Translations under genes and position numbers: made by a program
Source of the DNA: Pseudomonas fluorescens
Lineage (GTDB): Bacteria > Pseudomonadota > Gammaproteobacteria > Pseudomonadales > Pseudomonadaceae
Direction: 5' to 3'
DNA: 52,207 nucleotides
Assembly: GCF_005938625.1 (NCBI RefSeq)
Contig: NZ_VCNJ01000069.1
Span: 1 to 52,207, forward strand
The notes under the pieces: generated by a model
Databases searched by the model: none
What the model was told of the DNA's origin: nothing
The model's input: the letters and a program-made list of their open reading frames with translations, nothing else
Part shown: positions 37,548-46,214 of the stretch, one piece after another
Layout of the letters: every line of letters begins with the position of its first letter
Numbering within the stretch: the first letter of the stretch is position 1

Positions 37548-38495
37548 TTATAACCGCGCGTCGACGCTGACCCAGTACGGGTTGTGCCAGGTGACGCGGA
37601 TCGGCAGCGAGCGTTCCAGCAGTTGCAACGTGCGATCACTGTCGTCAAGCGGATAGAGGCCGCTGAGGCGCAGATCCGCAACGTCGGGACTCAGATGCAA
37701 GATACCGCGACGGTAGCGGCGCAGGCTGTCGATGACCTCGTGCAAAGGCCGGTCGCGCACTTCCAGACGACCTTGCACCCAGGCACTTTCCTGACCGTTG
37801 CTGCGTTCCAGTGACAACAGTCCGGCGCCGTTGAATAACAGACTTTCTCCGGCCTGCACCACTTGCCGTTCGCCATCACCCGTGACCACTTCGACCTGCG
37901 AATGAAGCATCACCAATCGCGTCGAATCCTCGCTGTACTGCACAAGGAATTTGGTCCCCAGCGCACGCATGCGCCCGTGCTCGGTCTCAACCACAAAAGG
38001 CCGTGCCGGCTCTTTTGCCACATCGACCAGCAACTCGCCACTGCGCAACGCGAGCAAGCGTTGCTGACCATCGAACAACGGCACCACACGACTGCGCGCA
38101 TTGAGGGTCAGCGCACTGCCATCCGCCAAGGTGAAGTTGCGTCGCTCGCCAGTCCCGGTCGACAACTCCCCCGCCTCCGGCAGCCAGCCGTAGCGCCGCC
38201 CGAGCACCCCGGCCAACAGCGCAATGCCGAGTACACTCAAACTGCCGCTGATAAAGCGTCGACGACTCGATGGTGCATTGAGGCTGTGCAGCAGACTGCT
38301 GCGCGGCACGCTGCGCAGGGTCGGGTTACGCAGCAGATTGAGGCCACCGCCCATCTGCTCGATGACCTGCTGATGCCGGGGATCGGCAACCCGCCAGGCC
38401 TCAAACGCTGCACGCTCAGCCATGCCCGCCTCGCCCGATTGCAACAACGCCAGCCATTGCGCCGCTTCGTCGATCACCGCCTCGTCGGGCCTCAT
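37548..38495 (-). CDS. FecR-family anti-sigma regulator
   Basis: This 315-residue inner-membrane protein passes the signal from the receptor's periplasmic domain to the sigma factor. The N-terminal cytoplasmic part (about residues 1-80, with QWLALLQSGEAGMAERAAFEAWRVADPRH) is a DUF4880/anti-sigma region. One span follows (SGSLSVLGIALLAGVLG), then the periplasmic FecR domain (GERRNFTLADGSALTLNARSRV). Its ATG overlaps the sigma gene stop (ATGA). The receptor gene follows after 91 bases. Confidence 0.92.
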   Translation of the reverse strand: MRPDEAVIDEAAQWLALLQSGEAGMAERAAFEAWRVADPRHQQVIEQMGGGLNLLRNPTLRSVPRSSLLHSLNAPSSRRRFISGSLSVLGIALLAGVLGRRYGWLPEAGELSTGTGERRNFTLADGSALTLNARSRVVPLFDGQQRLLALRSGELLVDVAKEPARPFVVETEHGRMRALGTKFLVQYSEDSTRLVMLHSQVEVVTGDGERQVVQAGESLLFNGAGLLSLERSNGQESAWVQGRLEVRDRPLHEVIDSLRRYRRGILHLSPDVADLRLSGLYPLDDSDRTLQLLERSLPIRVTWHNPYWVSVDARL

Positions 38496-38998
38496 GCCTG
38501 CATCGCCTGATAGCAGCGTTTGAACGCTTCGACCATGTATTGCTGCACGCGGCTGGTGGACACCCCGAGGCGCTCGCCGATCTCGCTGTAAGTCAAACCG
38601 TCGAGTTGATGGTAGAGAAATGCCGCTTTGGCCTTGGCCGACAGCCCGTTGAGTAAGCGATCCACTGCCAGCAACGCTTCGATCACCAGCGCGCGTTCTT
38701 CCGGCGACGGATGCACCGGCTCGGGCGCCAACGCCAGGCTTTCCAGATAGGCGCGCTCAAGGTCCTGACGGCGCCAGCCTTCGTACACCAATCGGCGCGC
38801 AATGGTGGTCAGCAAGGCTCGCGGCTCGCGAATGGCCGTGGGGTCCGGTAATGCCAGCACCCGCAGAAAGGTTTCCGAGGCAATGTCTTGCGCACTGTGC
38901 GGGCAACCCAGCGTGCGGCCAACGGCAGCGCACAGCCAGCGATAGTCCTTTTGGAACATCTGCCCGATGATCTGGTAATGCGGGTTGTACCCACCCAT
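38492..38998 (-). CDS. ECF RNA polymerase sigma factor (FecI-like)
   Basis: This 168-residue protein is an ECF sigma factor of the iron/TonB signalling class. Region 2 is visible as YRWLCAAVGRTLGCPHSAQDIASETFLRVL, and region 4 as LDGLTYSEIGERLGVSTSRVQQYMVEAFKRC. The ATG at 38998 has a good AGGGAG ribosome site and gives the standard length; the open frame extends 72 codons further upstream without family similarity. It heads the sigma, anti-sigma, receptor set and is divergent from the HoxX-like gene, with 297 bases between them. Confidence 0.92.
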   Translation of the reverse strand: MGGYNPHYQIIGQMFQKDYRWLCAAVGRTLGCPHSAQDIASETFLRVLALPDPTAIREPRALLTTIARRLVYEGWRRQDLERAYLESLALAPEPVHPSPEERALVIEALLAVDRLLNGLSAKAKAAFLYHQLDGLTYSEIGERLGVSTSRVQQYMVEAFKRCYQAMQA

Positions 38999-39295
38999 GC
39001 CTTGCTCCCTGAAACGGGTCCCACCCGCTGCGAAAAACCATCGTTCTGCCGGGATCGTCCGGCTCTGATCAGGCGCGACTGTGCAATAGCCTCGAAGACA
39101 TTTGAAGTAATAAAAAATCAGCACAAGCAAACCATTGAGCATAAGCCGCTTCGTCGCCGCAGAAACATTGGCTGACACAACGTTGACCTCGATCACTGGC
39201 GCATGGACAGCCACTGATTAATCTCGCGGCTCCATCGAAAGCCAGGGACGGCTCACCGAGAGCCCGCGGCCCAACCCACTCAAGGAAGAGCAAGC

Positions 39296-41014
39296 ATGCG
39301 ACCACTCAACATCATTCTGCTGTCGTCAGCGTTCAACGGCCTGACCCAACGCGCCTGGCTGGAACTGCGCGAGGCCGGGCACTCGCCCAGCGTTGTGCTG
39401 TTTACCGATGAACAAGCCGTGTGCGAGCAGATCGAACACAGCGGCGCGGATCTGGTGATTTGCCCGTTCCTCAAGGACCGTGTGCCCGAAGCACTGTGGA
39501 GCAATGCGCAGCGTCCGGTGGTGATCATCCATCCCGGCATCGTCGGCGATCGTGGCGCCAGTGCCCTCGACTGGGCGATTACCAACGAGTTGCCGAACTG
39601 GGGCGTCACCGCGCTGCAAGCGGTGGAAGAAATGGACGCCGGCCCGGTGTGGGCCACCTGCGAATTCAACCTGCCGGCGGGCCTGCGCAAATCCGAACTG
39701 TACAACGGCCGGGTCAGTGACGCGGCGATTCGTTGCATACGCGAAGTGGTGGAGAAATTCATCGAGGGTTTTGAACCGGTTGCCCTCGACTATGCCGATA
39801 CGAAAGTGCGCGGGCGCTTGCAGCCGAACATGAAACAGGACGACCGCAGTTTCAGCTGGCACGACTGCGCGCGCTTCATCAAACGCTGCATCGATGCCGC
39901 CGACGGCCAACCCGGCGTGCTGGCCAGCCTGGCCGGCGGTCAGTATTACGTGTACGACGCACACCTTGATTCGCGCAGCGGCGTGCCCGGCGAAATTCTC
40001 GCGGTGCATGACGATGCCGTACTCGTCGCGGCCGGTGATCAAAGCCTGTGGATCGGCGCACTGCGGCGCAAACCGCAACCCGGCGAGGAAACCTTCAAGC
40101 AACCGGCGCGGCACCTGTTGGCCGAACAATTGGCCGACGTGCCGGTGCTGGACTGGTCGGTTGCCACGCAGCCGTTCAGTGATGAAGCCTATCAACCGAT
40201 TCGTTATCGCGAGTCCGGCATCGTCGGCGAGCTGACCTTCGAGTTCTACAACGGCGCCATGAGCACCGAGCAATGCCAGCGCATGGTCGCCGCGCTGCGC
40301 TGGGCCAAGTCCCGTGATACTCAGGTGTTGCTGATCAAGGGCGGGCGCGGCAGTTTTTCCAACGGCGTGCATTTGAACGTGATTCAGGCAGCGCAGGATC
40401 CCGGAGCCGAAGCCTGGGCGAATATTCAGGCAATCGATGATGTCTGCGCAGAACTGCTGACGGCCCGGCAACTGGTGGTCAGTGGCATCACAGGCAACGC
40501 CGGCGCCGGTGGCGTGATGCTCGCACTGGCGGCGGACATTGTGTTTGCCCGCGCCGATGTCGTGCTTAATCCGCATTACAAGAGCATGGGTTTATACGGC
40601 TCCGAATACTGGACCTACAACCTGCCCCGCGCCGTCGGCCCGGCAATGGCCGAACAATTGACCCAGGCTTGTTTGCCGGTGAGCGCGGTGCAGGCGTGGC
40701 AATTGGGAATGGTTCAGGAAGTTGGCCCGCGCTGCCCGGATGAGTTTGCCCTGTGGTTGCTGCAACGGGCCAACGGTGTGTTGAGCGATCCGACCTATGC
40801 GGCGGTGCGTGAGCGCAAGGCGCGGGTTGATCAGGTGTTGATCCAGCAGTGCCGCGAAACCGAATTGCAAGAGATGCAGGAAGACATGCTCTACAACCGC
40901 AATCAGTTTGCCGAGAAGTGCCGAAATTTTGTCTACAAGCGCAAGGTTTGCGGCACGCCGGCGCGATTGATCGAGGAATGGGCGCGGGTGCGTTTGACCG
41001 AGTTGGCCAGTTGA
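39296..41014 (+). CDS. hoxX: HoxX-like protein: formyltransferase-like plus crotonase-like domains
   Basis: This 572-residue protein matches HoxX. The N-terminal 250 residues resemble methionyl-tRNA formyltransferase, with HPGIVGDRGASALDW at residues 79-93. The C-terminal part resembles enoyl-CoA hydratase (GGRGSFSNGVHL, GNAGAGGVMLALAADIVFA). HoxX makes carbon monoxide from formyl-tetrahydrofolate through formyl-CoA for the active site of [NiFe] hydrogenases. No hydrogenase gene is in this window, so its role here is unclear. The gene symbol reflects family resemblance only. Ribosome site AAGGAAGAG precedes the ATG. It stands alone. Confidence 0.82.
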   Translation: MRPLNIILLSSAFNGLTQRAWLELREAGHSPSVVLFTDEQAVCEQIEHSGADLVICPFLKDRVPEALWSNAQRPVVIIHPGIVGDRGASALDWAITNELPNWGVTALQAVEEMDAGPVWATCEFNLPAGLRKSELYNGRVSDAAIRCIREVVEKFIEGFEPVALDYADTKVRGRLQPNMKQDDRSFSWHDCARFIKRCIDAADGQPGVLASLAGGQYYVYDAHLDSRSGVPGEILAVHDDAVLVAAGDQSLWIGALRRKPQPGEETFKQPARHLLAEQLADVPVLDWSVATQPFSDEAYQPIRYRESGIVGELTFEFYNGAMSTEQCQRMVAALRWAKSRDTQVLLIKGGRGSFSNGVHLNVIQAAQDPGAEAWANIQAIDDVCAELLTARQLVVSGITGNAGAGGVMLALAADIVFARADVVLNPHYKSMGLYGSEYWTYNLPRAVGPAMAEQLTQACLPVSAVQAWQLGMVQEVGPRCPDEFALWLLQRANGVLSDPTYAAVRERKARVDQVLIQQCRETELQEMQEDMLYNRNQFAEKCRNFVYKRKVCGTPARLIEEWARVRLTELAS

Positions 41015-41033
41015 TTTTGGCGGTGACTGCTTT

Positions 41034-41208
41034 CCCCTCACCCTAGCCTTCTCCCAAGGGAGAGGGGACCGATTGGGGGATGCTGTAGAGGTTCGCCGAC
41101 ATGAACGATCTCTACTGAATCCATAATCGACGCGATCTTTCAGATCGGTGTATGACGCAAGATGCCTCGGTCAGTCCCCTCTCCCTCCGGGAGAGGGTTA
41201 GGCGGGCG
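41034..41208. repeat. MITE-like repeat, copy 1
   Basis: CCCCTCACCCTAGCCTTCTCCC at the left end is roughly inverted at the right end (GGGAGAGGGTTAGGCGGG). Inside are ACCGATTGGGGG and GCCTCGGTCAGTCCCCTCTCCCTCCGGGAGAGGG. The same blocks recur, some inverted, in the longer element at 45849-46127. It fills the gap before the LysR gene and contains no gene. Confidence 0.6.
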
Positions 41209-41268
41209 GCGATCCGATGAGGGGCTTTTGCCTTTACAATGCCCGACACCTCAAACACCGGCCCGCCC

Positions 41269-42132
41269 ATGGACATCGATCTCGCTCGCACCTTCCTGGA
41301 AATCGTCCGCCACGGCAGCCTCGCCGCGGCCGCGCAGAAGCTGTTCGTCACACAAACGGCAATCACCGCGCGCGTGCAGAAACTCGAAAGTCAGCTGGGC
41401 AGCACACTGTTCGTGCGCAACCGCGCGGGGGCGAAACTGACGCCCAATGGCGAGGCCTTTGTGGTCTACGCCAATCAACTGGTGCAGACCTGGGAAGCCG
41501 CGCGCCGCGACCTGCCGCTGCCCGAGGGCTACCACAACGTGCTGCACATCGGCGGCGAAGTCAGCTTGTGCAACCCGTTGATGCTCAGTTGGGCGGCGGA
41601 GCTGCGCGAAAAGATTCCCGGGCATGCCCTGCGCATGGAAATCCGCGACGGCGAAAACCTCCTGCGCCAGCTCGAACTCGGTGTGCTCGACGCGGCGCTG
41701 GTCTACCAGCCGGAATACTGGCCGGGATTGCAGGTCGAGCAAGTGCTGGAAGAAAAACTGATTCTGGTGCGTGCACCCGATCGCCCCGATCCCTACGTTT
41801 ACATCGACTGGGGCCCGGACTTCCGCCGCCAGCATGACGCCGCCCTGCCGGAAAAAGCCAAAGCCGCGCTGAGTTTCAACCTCGGCCCACTGGCCCTGCA
41901 ATACATTCTCGAACACGGCGGCAGCGGCTACTTTCGCACCCGCGTGGTGCGCACCTATCTGGAAAGCGGCGCCCTCGAAGCGGTGACCAAAGCCCCGGAA
42001 TTCGGCTACCCGACTTACCTTGTCTACTCCCGCGATCGTGATTCGGCGACGCTGCAGCAAGCCTTCGATCTGCTGCGCGAAGTGATCCGCACCGATGACG
42101 ACTGGTCGCAACGCTGGAACCCTCTGAGCTAA
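41269..42132 (+). CDS. LysR-family transcriptional regulator
   Basis: This 287-residue protein is a LysR regulator. The N-terminal winged helix-turn-helix is typical (LARTFLEIVRHGSLAAAAQKLFVTQTAITARVQKLE). A linker and the LysR substrate domain follow (about residues 90-285). The ATG at 41269 is preferred because an in-frame ATG 10 codons upstream falls right after TTTACAAT, which may be part of a -10. The regulated genes are unknown; the hydroxylase and SMP-30-like genes directly downstream on the same strand are candidates, but LysR targets are usually divergent. Confidence 0.9.
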   Translation: MDIDLARTFLEIVRHGSLAAAAQKLFVTQTAITARVQKLESQLGSTLFVRNRAGAKLTPNGEAFVVYANQLVQTWEAARRDLPLPEGYHNVLHIGGEVSLCNPLMLSWAAELREKIPGHALRMEIRDGENLLRQLELGVLDAALVYQPEYWPGLQVEQVLEEKLILVRAPDRPDPYVYIDWGPDFRRQHDAALPEKAKAALSFNLGPLALQYILEHGGSGYFRTRVVRTYLESGALEAVTKAPEFGYPTYLVYSRDRDSATLQQAFDLLREVIRTDDDWSQRWNPLS

Positions 42133-42243
42133 AGCGGCGGCTTCGTACCGGAGCATGGCGCATGTGACACCGAGGACCGGCCTGCACAAACGGCCGGATC
42201 GGCTAATCTGCCGGGTATAACAACAATACCCGCAGGTGACGCA

Positions 42244-43389
42244 GTGAGGCAGACCACCGAGATATTTCGCAGCCGCTACCGTGCGGCCATTCACCCGCTG
42301 TACAACCCGTGGCTACATGGCGCCTTCGTGTTGTTGTTCGGCGTGCTGGCCATCGGTGCGTTCTGGAGCAGCGTGCAGCAGGCGAGCCTGCTGGAATGGC
42401 TGACGGTGCCGTTGACCCTAGTGCTGTTCAATTTCGGCGTGTACATGGTCCATCGCCATCTCGGTCACCACAAAAAAACCTTCGCGAAAATGTTCTACGC
42501 CCGGCATGCCGGCGATCATCACAGCTTTTTCACACCGGGCCATATGACCTACGACAGTGCGCGTGACTGGCGGGTGATTTTGTTCCCCGCCTGGTTGATC
42601 GTGCTTCATACGCTAGTGATCACCGTACCGTTGTGGTGGCTGTTGGCACAGGTAAACGCCAACGTTGCCGGGTTGTTCGGCGGTTGCATGGTGCTGGGTT
42701 ATCTGACTTACGAAGTGTTCCATGCCTGCGAGCATTTGCCGGCAGACAACCCTCTGGCACGCCTGCCATGGATCCGCCAGATGCGCCGCCTGCACGAGTT
42801 GCATCACCGCCGCGAGCGCATGCAGGAACGCAACTTCAACATCGTCCTGCCGCTGATGGACTACCTGTTCGGCACCCTGTACTGGGAGCCGGAAATCGCC
42901 CCTTTGAGCTACGCGAGAATGCCCATGACCCGCATGCAGCACACCATCGATATCGCTGGCGACCCCATTGCCTTGCTCGCCTACGCCGCCAGTGTCGGGC
43001 GCTGGCCGGAGTGGCACCCCTCGTCGCTGAAAATCGACGGCCCACACGGCCCACTGCATGCCGGCGCGCGTTTCGAAGAGGACATTCATGCCGGCGGCCG
43101 TGAAGGCCATTTGAGCTGGGAAGTCACCGAGTATTTGCCCGGCCGGCGCTGGTGCGCGCGGGCGCAGGGCGATCACGGCTTATCGTTGCTGCTGACCTAT
43201 GAATGCAGCGCGGAAGGCAGCGGCACGCGATTTGTGCGCACTCTGGATTATCGCTTCGGCGGTCTGGGCATGCGCATCGCCAATCATCTGCTGCTGAAAC
43301 GGCGCATCGAGCGCGAATCTGCCGCATCGATGCTGGCGCTGCGCGACATGGCCGCGCAATACCTGTCATCGGCGAGGGCCAGCGCGTGA
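42244..43389 (+). CDS. Fatty acid hydroxylase-type protein fused to an SRPBCC domain
   Basis: This 381-residue protein joins two domains. Residues 1-215 form a membrane di-iron hydroxylase/sterol desaturase-like domain. Its His clusters are HRHLGHH (H70, H72, H75, H76), HAGDHH (H88, H92, H93), HACEH (H160, H164) and HELHH (H184, H187, H188), set among four spans. Residues about 230-375 look like an SRPBCC (polyketide cyclase-like) lipid-binding domain (AASVGRWPEWHPSSLKI, GARFEEDIHAGGREGHLSWEV). Substrate unknown; a lipid is likely. It starts with GTG, and its stop overlaps the next gene's GTG. Confidence 0.8.
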   Translation: MRQTTEIFRSRYRAAIHPLYNPWLHGAFVLLFGVLAIGAFWSSVQQASLLEWLTVPLTLVLFNFGVYMVHRHLGHHKKTFAKMFYARHAGDHHSFFTPGHMTYDSARDWRVILFPAWLIVLHTLVITVPLWWLLAQVNANVAGLFGGCMVLGYLTYEVFHACEHLPADNPLARLPWIRQMRRLHELHHRRERMQERNFNIVLPLMDYLFGTLYWEPEIAPLSYARMPMTRMQHTIDIAGDPIALLAYAASVGRWPEWHPSSLKIDGPHGPLHAGARFEEDIHAGGREGHLSWEVTEYLPGRRWCARAQGDHGLSLLLTYECSAEGSGTRFVRTLDYRFGGLGMRIANHLLLKRRIERESAASMLALRDMAAQYLSSARASA

Positions 43390-44462
43390 AGCTGAGACAT
43401 CTGCTGTTGTTGCTGGTCCTCATCGTCATCGCGTTCTTATTGTTGATGCCCACCAAAGTCGAACCCGTGGCCTGGACGCCGCCGCCAGCGCCATCGCTGA
43501 AAGAAGGCATTTACGCCGAGAATCAGAAACTCAAAGCCACAGCGCAGGTCGGACCGAGCGACATCGAAGGGCCGGAAGCCTTGCTGCTGGAGAGTGACTT
43601 CCTGATCACCGGGCTGCACGACGGCCGACTGATCCGTACCAGCCTCGACGGCCAGCAACGCAAAGTCCTCGCCGACACCGGTGGCCGCCCGTTGGGGCTG
43701 GCCCGGCACCCGAACGGCATGCTGGTGATCGCTGATGGGGTCAAGGGCTTGTTGTCCCTCGATGCGCAAGGTCAGCTGGTTCCTTTGACCACGGAGGCGA
43801 ATGGTCTGGCCTTCGGTTTCACTGATGACGTGGCCATCGACAAGTCCGGGCATTATGCCTATTTCAGCGATGCTTCCAGCCGCTGGGGTTATGGCCATGA
43901 CGGTGAAGCGATCATCGAGCACGGCGGCGATGGGCGTCTGCTGCGCTATGACTTTCAGAGCGGTAAAACCAGTGTGCTGCTGGACAAACTGCAGTTCGCC
44001 AATGGCGTAACTCTTGGCCCGGACGACGCCTATGTGCTGGTCAATGAAACCGGCGCTTACCGCATCAGCCGTTACTGGCTGACCGGGCCGAAAGCCGGCA
44101 CTCACGACCTGTTCATCGACAACCTGCCGGGGCTGCCGGACAACCTTGCATTCAATGGCAGTAACCGGTTTTGGGTGGCGTTGTATGCGCCGCGCAGTGC
44201 GTTGCTCGACGGCACGGCCGGGCACCCATTCGTGCGCAAGATGATTGTGCGGGCGTTGACGGTTTTGCCTAAGCCGGTGGAGAAGCGCGGGTTTGTCCTG
44301 GGGCTGGATCTGGAGGGCAAGGTGATTGCCAATCTGCAGGATGCGAGCAGTGGCAATTACTCGCCGATTACCACGGTGCGTGAGTATGGGCCGTGGTTGT
44401 ATTTTGGCTCGTTGAAGGCGATGCATATGGCGCGGATGCCGTTGGATGCGGCGCTGAAGTGA
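43386..44462 (+). CDS. SMP-30/strictosidine-synthase-like membrane-anchored protein
   Basis: This 358-residue protein has an N-terminal membrane anchor (LRHLLLLLVLIVIAFLLLM) and then a six-bladed beta-propeller of the SMP-30/strictosidine synthase-like type. Visible blades include GPEALLLESDFLITGLHDGRLIR, NGLAFGFTDDVAIDKSGHYAYFSDAS, and FANGVTLGPDDAYVLVNET. Such propellers hydrolyse lactones or esters, or act as scaffolds; the substrate here is unknown. It starts with GTG at 43386, overlapping the hydroxylase stop by four bases (GTGA). The two are therefore translationally coupled and likely act on one substrate (inference). Confidence 0.8.
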   Translation: MKLRHLLLLLVLIVIAFLLLMPTKVEPVAWTPPPAPSLKEGIYAENQKLKATAQVGPSDIEGPEALLLESDFLITGLHDGRLIRTSLDGQQRKVLADTGGRPLGLARHPNGMLVIADGVKGLLSLDAQGQLVPLTTEANGLAFGFTDDVAIDKSGHYAYFSDASSRWGYGHDGEAIIEHGGDGRLLRYDFQSGKTSVLLDKLQFANGVTLGPDDAYVLVNETGAYRISRYWLTGPKAGTHDLFIDNLPGLPDNLAFNGSNRFWVALYAPRSALLDGTAGHPFVRKMIVRALTVLPKPVEKRGFVLGLDLEGKVIANLQDASSGNYSPITTVREYGPWLYFGSLKAMHMARMPLDAALK

Positions 44463-44490
44463 ATCTGCTGGATCTGTATCGAGCGGACTG

Positions 44491-44589
44491 ACGCCATCGC
44501 TGGCAAGCCGGGTCCCACAGGGTTCTCTGCTGACCACAGCATTTGTGGTCAACACAATTCACTGTGGGGGCTGGCTTGCCAGCGATGAC
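44491..44589. repeat. Inverted REP pair with internal hairpin
   Basis: ACGCCATCGCTGGCAAGCCGGGTCCCACAG and its inverse CTGTGGGGGCTGGCTTGCCAGCGATGACG are separated by a shorter palindrome (TGACCACA-GCAT-TTGTGGTCA). This is the same class as 11035-11130. It lies between the convergent SMP-30-like gene and the acidic small protein. Confidence 0.8.
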
Positions 44590-44595
44590 GGTCTG

Positions 44596-44760
44596 TCAGT
44601 TACTCGACTTGTCGAACTTGTCCGGATCTTCGTCTTCAGGCAAATCCTCATCCGGCTCTTCGGGGTTAGCGGTGGTATGCGCCGGGCTATTCGGTTCAGG
44701 ATGCGTGGGAACCGGGTCGAATGCGCCCTGCTCTTCACTGGGGAATTTGGGATCGTTCAT
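44596..44760 (-). CDS. 54-residue acidic, probably disordered protein
   Basis: This short protein starts MNDPKFPSEEQG and is dominated by Asp, Glu, Pro and Ser, ending DKFDKSSN. It is predicted to be disordered. The ATG at 44760 has a GAGGTG ribosome site 4 bases upstream; a longer frame with 14 extra residues lacks one. No family was recognised. It lies in a run of small genes just before the stressosome-like module. Confidence 0.65.
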   Translation of the reverse strand: MNDPKFPSEEQGAFDPVPTHPEPNSPAHTTANPEEPDEDLPEDEDPDKFDKSSN

Positions 44761-44869
44761 AAGGCACCTCGCAAAGAGTCGGGGATTGAAGACTCTATAC
44801 ATTCGAGGTGCCGGTCGTGGCTGTCGTTCCCGTCAATCCGCAACCGCAGGTCGGCGGGTCAACCGGGTT

Positions 44870-45112
44870 TCAGGATCGCGCCTGTAATTGCTCGACGATC
44901 TTGTCTTTGACCTGCAAGCGCTTTTCTTTGAGTTTTTTCAGCGTGTCGTCGCTGGGAGCATCCGAGGTCGCCGTCTCGGCCTTGACTACGTCGGCGTCCG
45001 CCTGTGAATACTTGTTGATCAGTGCGTCCAGATGTGGATCCGCGGTGCGTTTTTGCTGGATCTCTTCCTTTGTAAGCTTCAAGTCCTGTAACAGATCATG
45101 GGTCACCGGCAT
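44870..45112 (-). CDS. YdcH-like (DUF465-type) small helical protein
   Basis: This 80-residue protein is highly helical and charged: MPVTHDLLQDLKLTKEEIQQKR, HLDALINKYSQADADVV, then LKKLKEKRLQVKDKIVEQLQ. The pattern, especially DPHLDALINKYSQADADV and LKEKRLQVKDKI, resembles the DUF465/YdcH family of small stress-linked coiled-coil proteins. Function unknown. A GGAGGTG ribosome site lies 5 bases before the ATG. Confidence 0.75.
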   Translation of the reverse strand: MPVTHDLLQDLKLTKEEIQQKRTADPHLDALINKYSQADADVVKAETATSDAPSDDTLKKLKEKRLQVKDKIVEQLQARS

Positions 45113-45317
45113 GGAACACCTCCGTCAGTTGATCGGCTGGCCAACGCGACCGATTGCGCTGGCCAGTTATCAGAATGGCCTCGGTTGGGCGCTTCTGTCG
45201 ACCACCTGTCAGACCAGCGGTGCCCGTTCGTCGCCCTGTCGCAAATGCGATCAAACCTTTATTCGCCGCATCGCCTCCATTGGTTAACACCAACAATAAC
45301 TGCGTGGAGATACACCA

Positions 45318-45839
45318 ATGGACGGATTCAACCTGCGTCATCTGGTTTTGGCTGTCGCGTTGAGCAGCGGCATGGGCAGTGCTTTCGCTGCGACTGACAA
45401 TGACTTCGTCGATAACGCCGCTGCCGGTGGCATTGCTGAAATCGAAACCAGTCGTCTGGCCCTGGAAAAAAGCCAATCGGCTGACATCAAGGCGTTCGCC
45501 AACATGATGATCACCGATCACGGCAAGGCCAACGACGAACTGGCGACCATTGCCAAAGCCAACGACATCGAAGTCCCGGACACCACAACCCTGGTCAAAC
45601 AGGCCAAGGAAAAAATCCTCGAAGTGCGTGATGAATCTTTCGACGCGGCGTACGCCAACAATCAGGTGAAGGCGCACGAAGAGACCATCGAGCTGTTCAA
45701 GAAACAAGCCAATACCGTGACCGATGACAAGGTCAAAGGCGCGACTGAACTGAAAGCGTTTGCGCAGAAAATGCTGCCGGCGCTGGAAAAACACCTCGCC
45801 GCTGCCAAGGAACTGCAAGCCAAGCATCCGAGCAAGTAA
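45318..45839 (+). CDS. Exported DUF4142 protein
   Basis: This 173-residue protein has a signal peptide (MDGFNLRHLVLAVALSSGMGSAFA, cut near residue 24-25) and then a DUF4142 helical bundle. Typical stretches are NAAAGGIAEIETSRLALEKSQSADIKAFANMMITDHGKANDEL and VKAHEETIELFKKQA. The family is ferritin-like in shape; its function is unknown. The ATG follows a GTGGAGATACACCA leader. It is divergent from the YdcH-like gene. Confidence 0.85.
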   Translation: MDGFNLRHLVLAVALSSGMGSAFAATDNDFVDNAAAGGIAEIETSRLALEKSQSADIKAFANMMITDHGKANDELATIAKANDIEVPDTTTLVKQAKEKILEVRDESFDAAYANNQVKAHEETIELFKKQANTVTDDKVKGATELKAFAQKMLPALEKHLAAAKELQAKHPSK

Positions 45840-45848
45840 ACAGCCTTA

Positions 45849-46127
45849 CCCTCACCCCAGCCCTCTCCCGGAGGGAGAGGGAGCCGACCGAGGTGCATGT
45901 TCGAGTTACATCGACGTGAAAGTCTTACTTCGAACTCAGGTTCTGAATAGCCCCTGATCCGCTCCCTTTCCCTTTGAGCGGGAGGGAGCCGACCGAGGTG
46001 GATGTTCGAGTTACGCCGACCTGAAAGTCTTAGGTTGAACGCAGGATTTGAACATCCCCCAATCGGCTCCCTTTCCCCCTCGCCCCCTTGGGGGCGGTCC
46101 GACGTTTCGGGAGGGCTGGGGTGAGGG
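45849..46127. repeat. MITE-like repeat, copy 2, with internal direct repeats
   Basis: The ends are inverted: CCCTCACCCCAGCCCTCTCCC on the left and GGGAGGGCTGGGGTGAGGG on the right. Inside, one unit of about 75 bases occurs twice: GAGCCGACCGAGGTGCATGT and onward from 45891, and GAGCCGACCGAGGTGGATGT and onward from about 45986. Both continue TTCGAGTTAC..GTGAAAGTCTTA. Blocks are shared with 41034-41208. It fills most of the 375-base gap between DUF4142 and the next gene; the rest holds the terminator at 46168-46198. Confidence 0.7.
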
Positions 46128-46167
46128 GGGGGGATCGATGTCCGCAACACCACAAATCCAAAGCAAA

Positions 46168-46198
46168 AAAAGGCCGCATCCAGATAGATGCGGCCTTG
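46168..46198 (-). terminator. Intrinsic terminator of the small Gln/Asp-rich protein gene
   Basis: On the minus strand AAGGCCGCATC pairs with GATGCGGCCTT across a 6-base loop and is followed by TTTTTTG. It lies 17 bases after the stop at 46215. Confidence 0.9.
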
Positions 46199-46214
46199 TC
46201 ATATCCGCCGAACA

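Noticed and set aside
39326..40576. A 416-codon open frame antisense to the HoxX-like gene
   Set aside because: It is opposite an intact two-domain gene and has no family similarity.
45849..46127. CRISPR array, because of internal repeats
   Set aside because: Only two units with long, imperfect repeats and inverted ends. There are no regular spacers and no cas genes.
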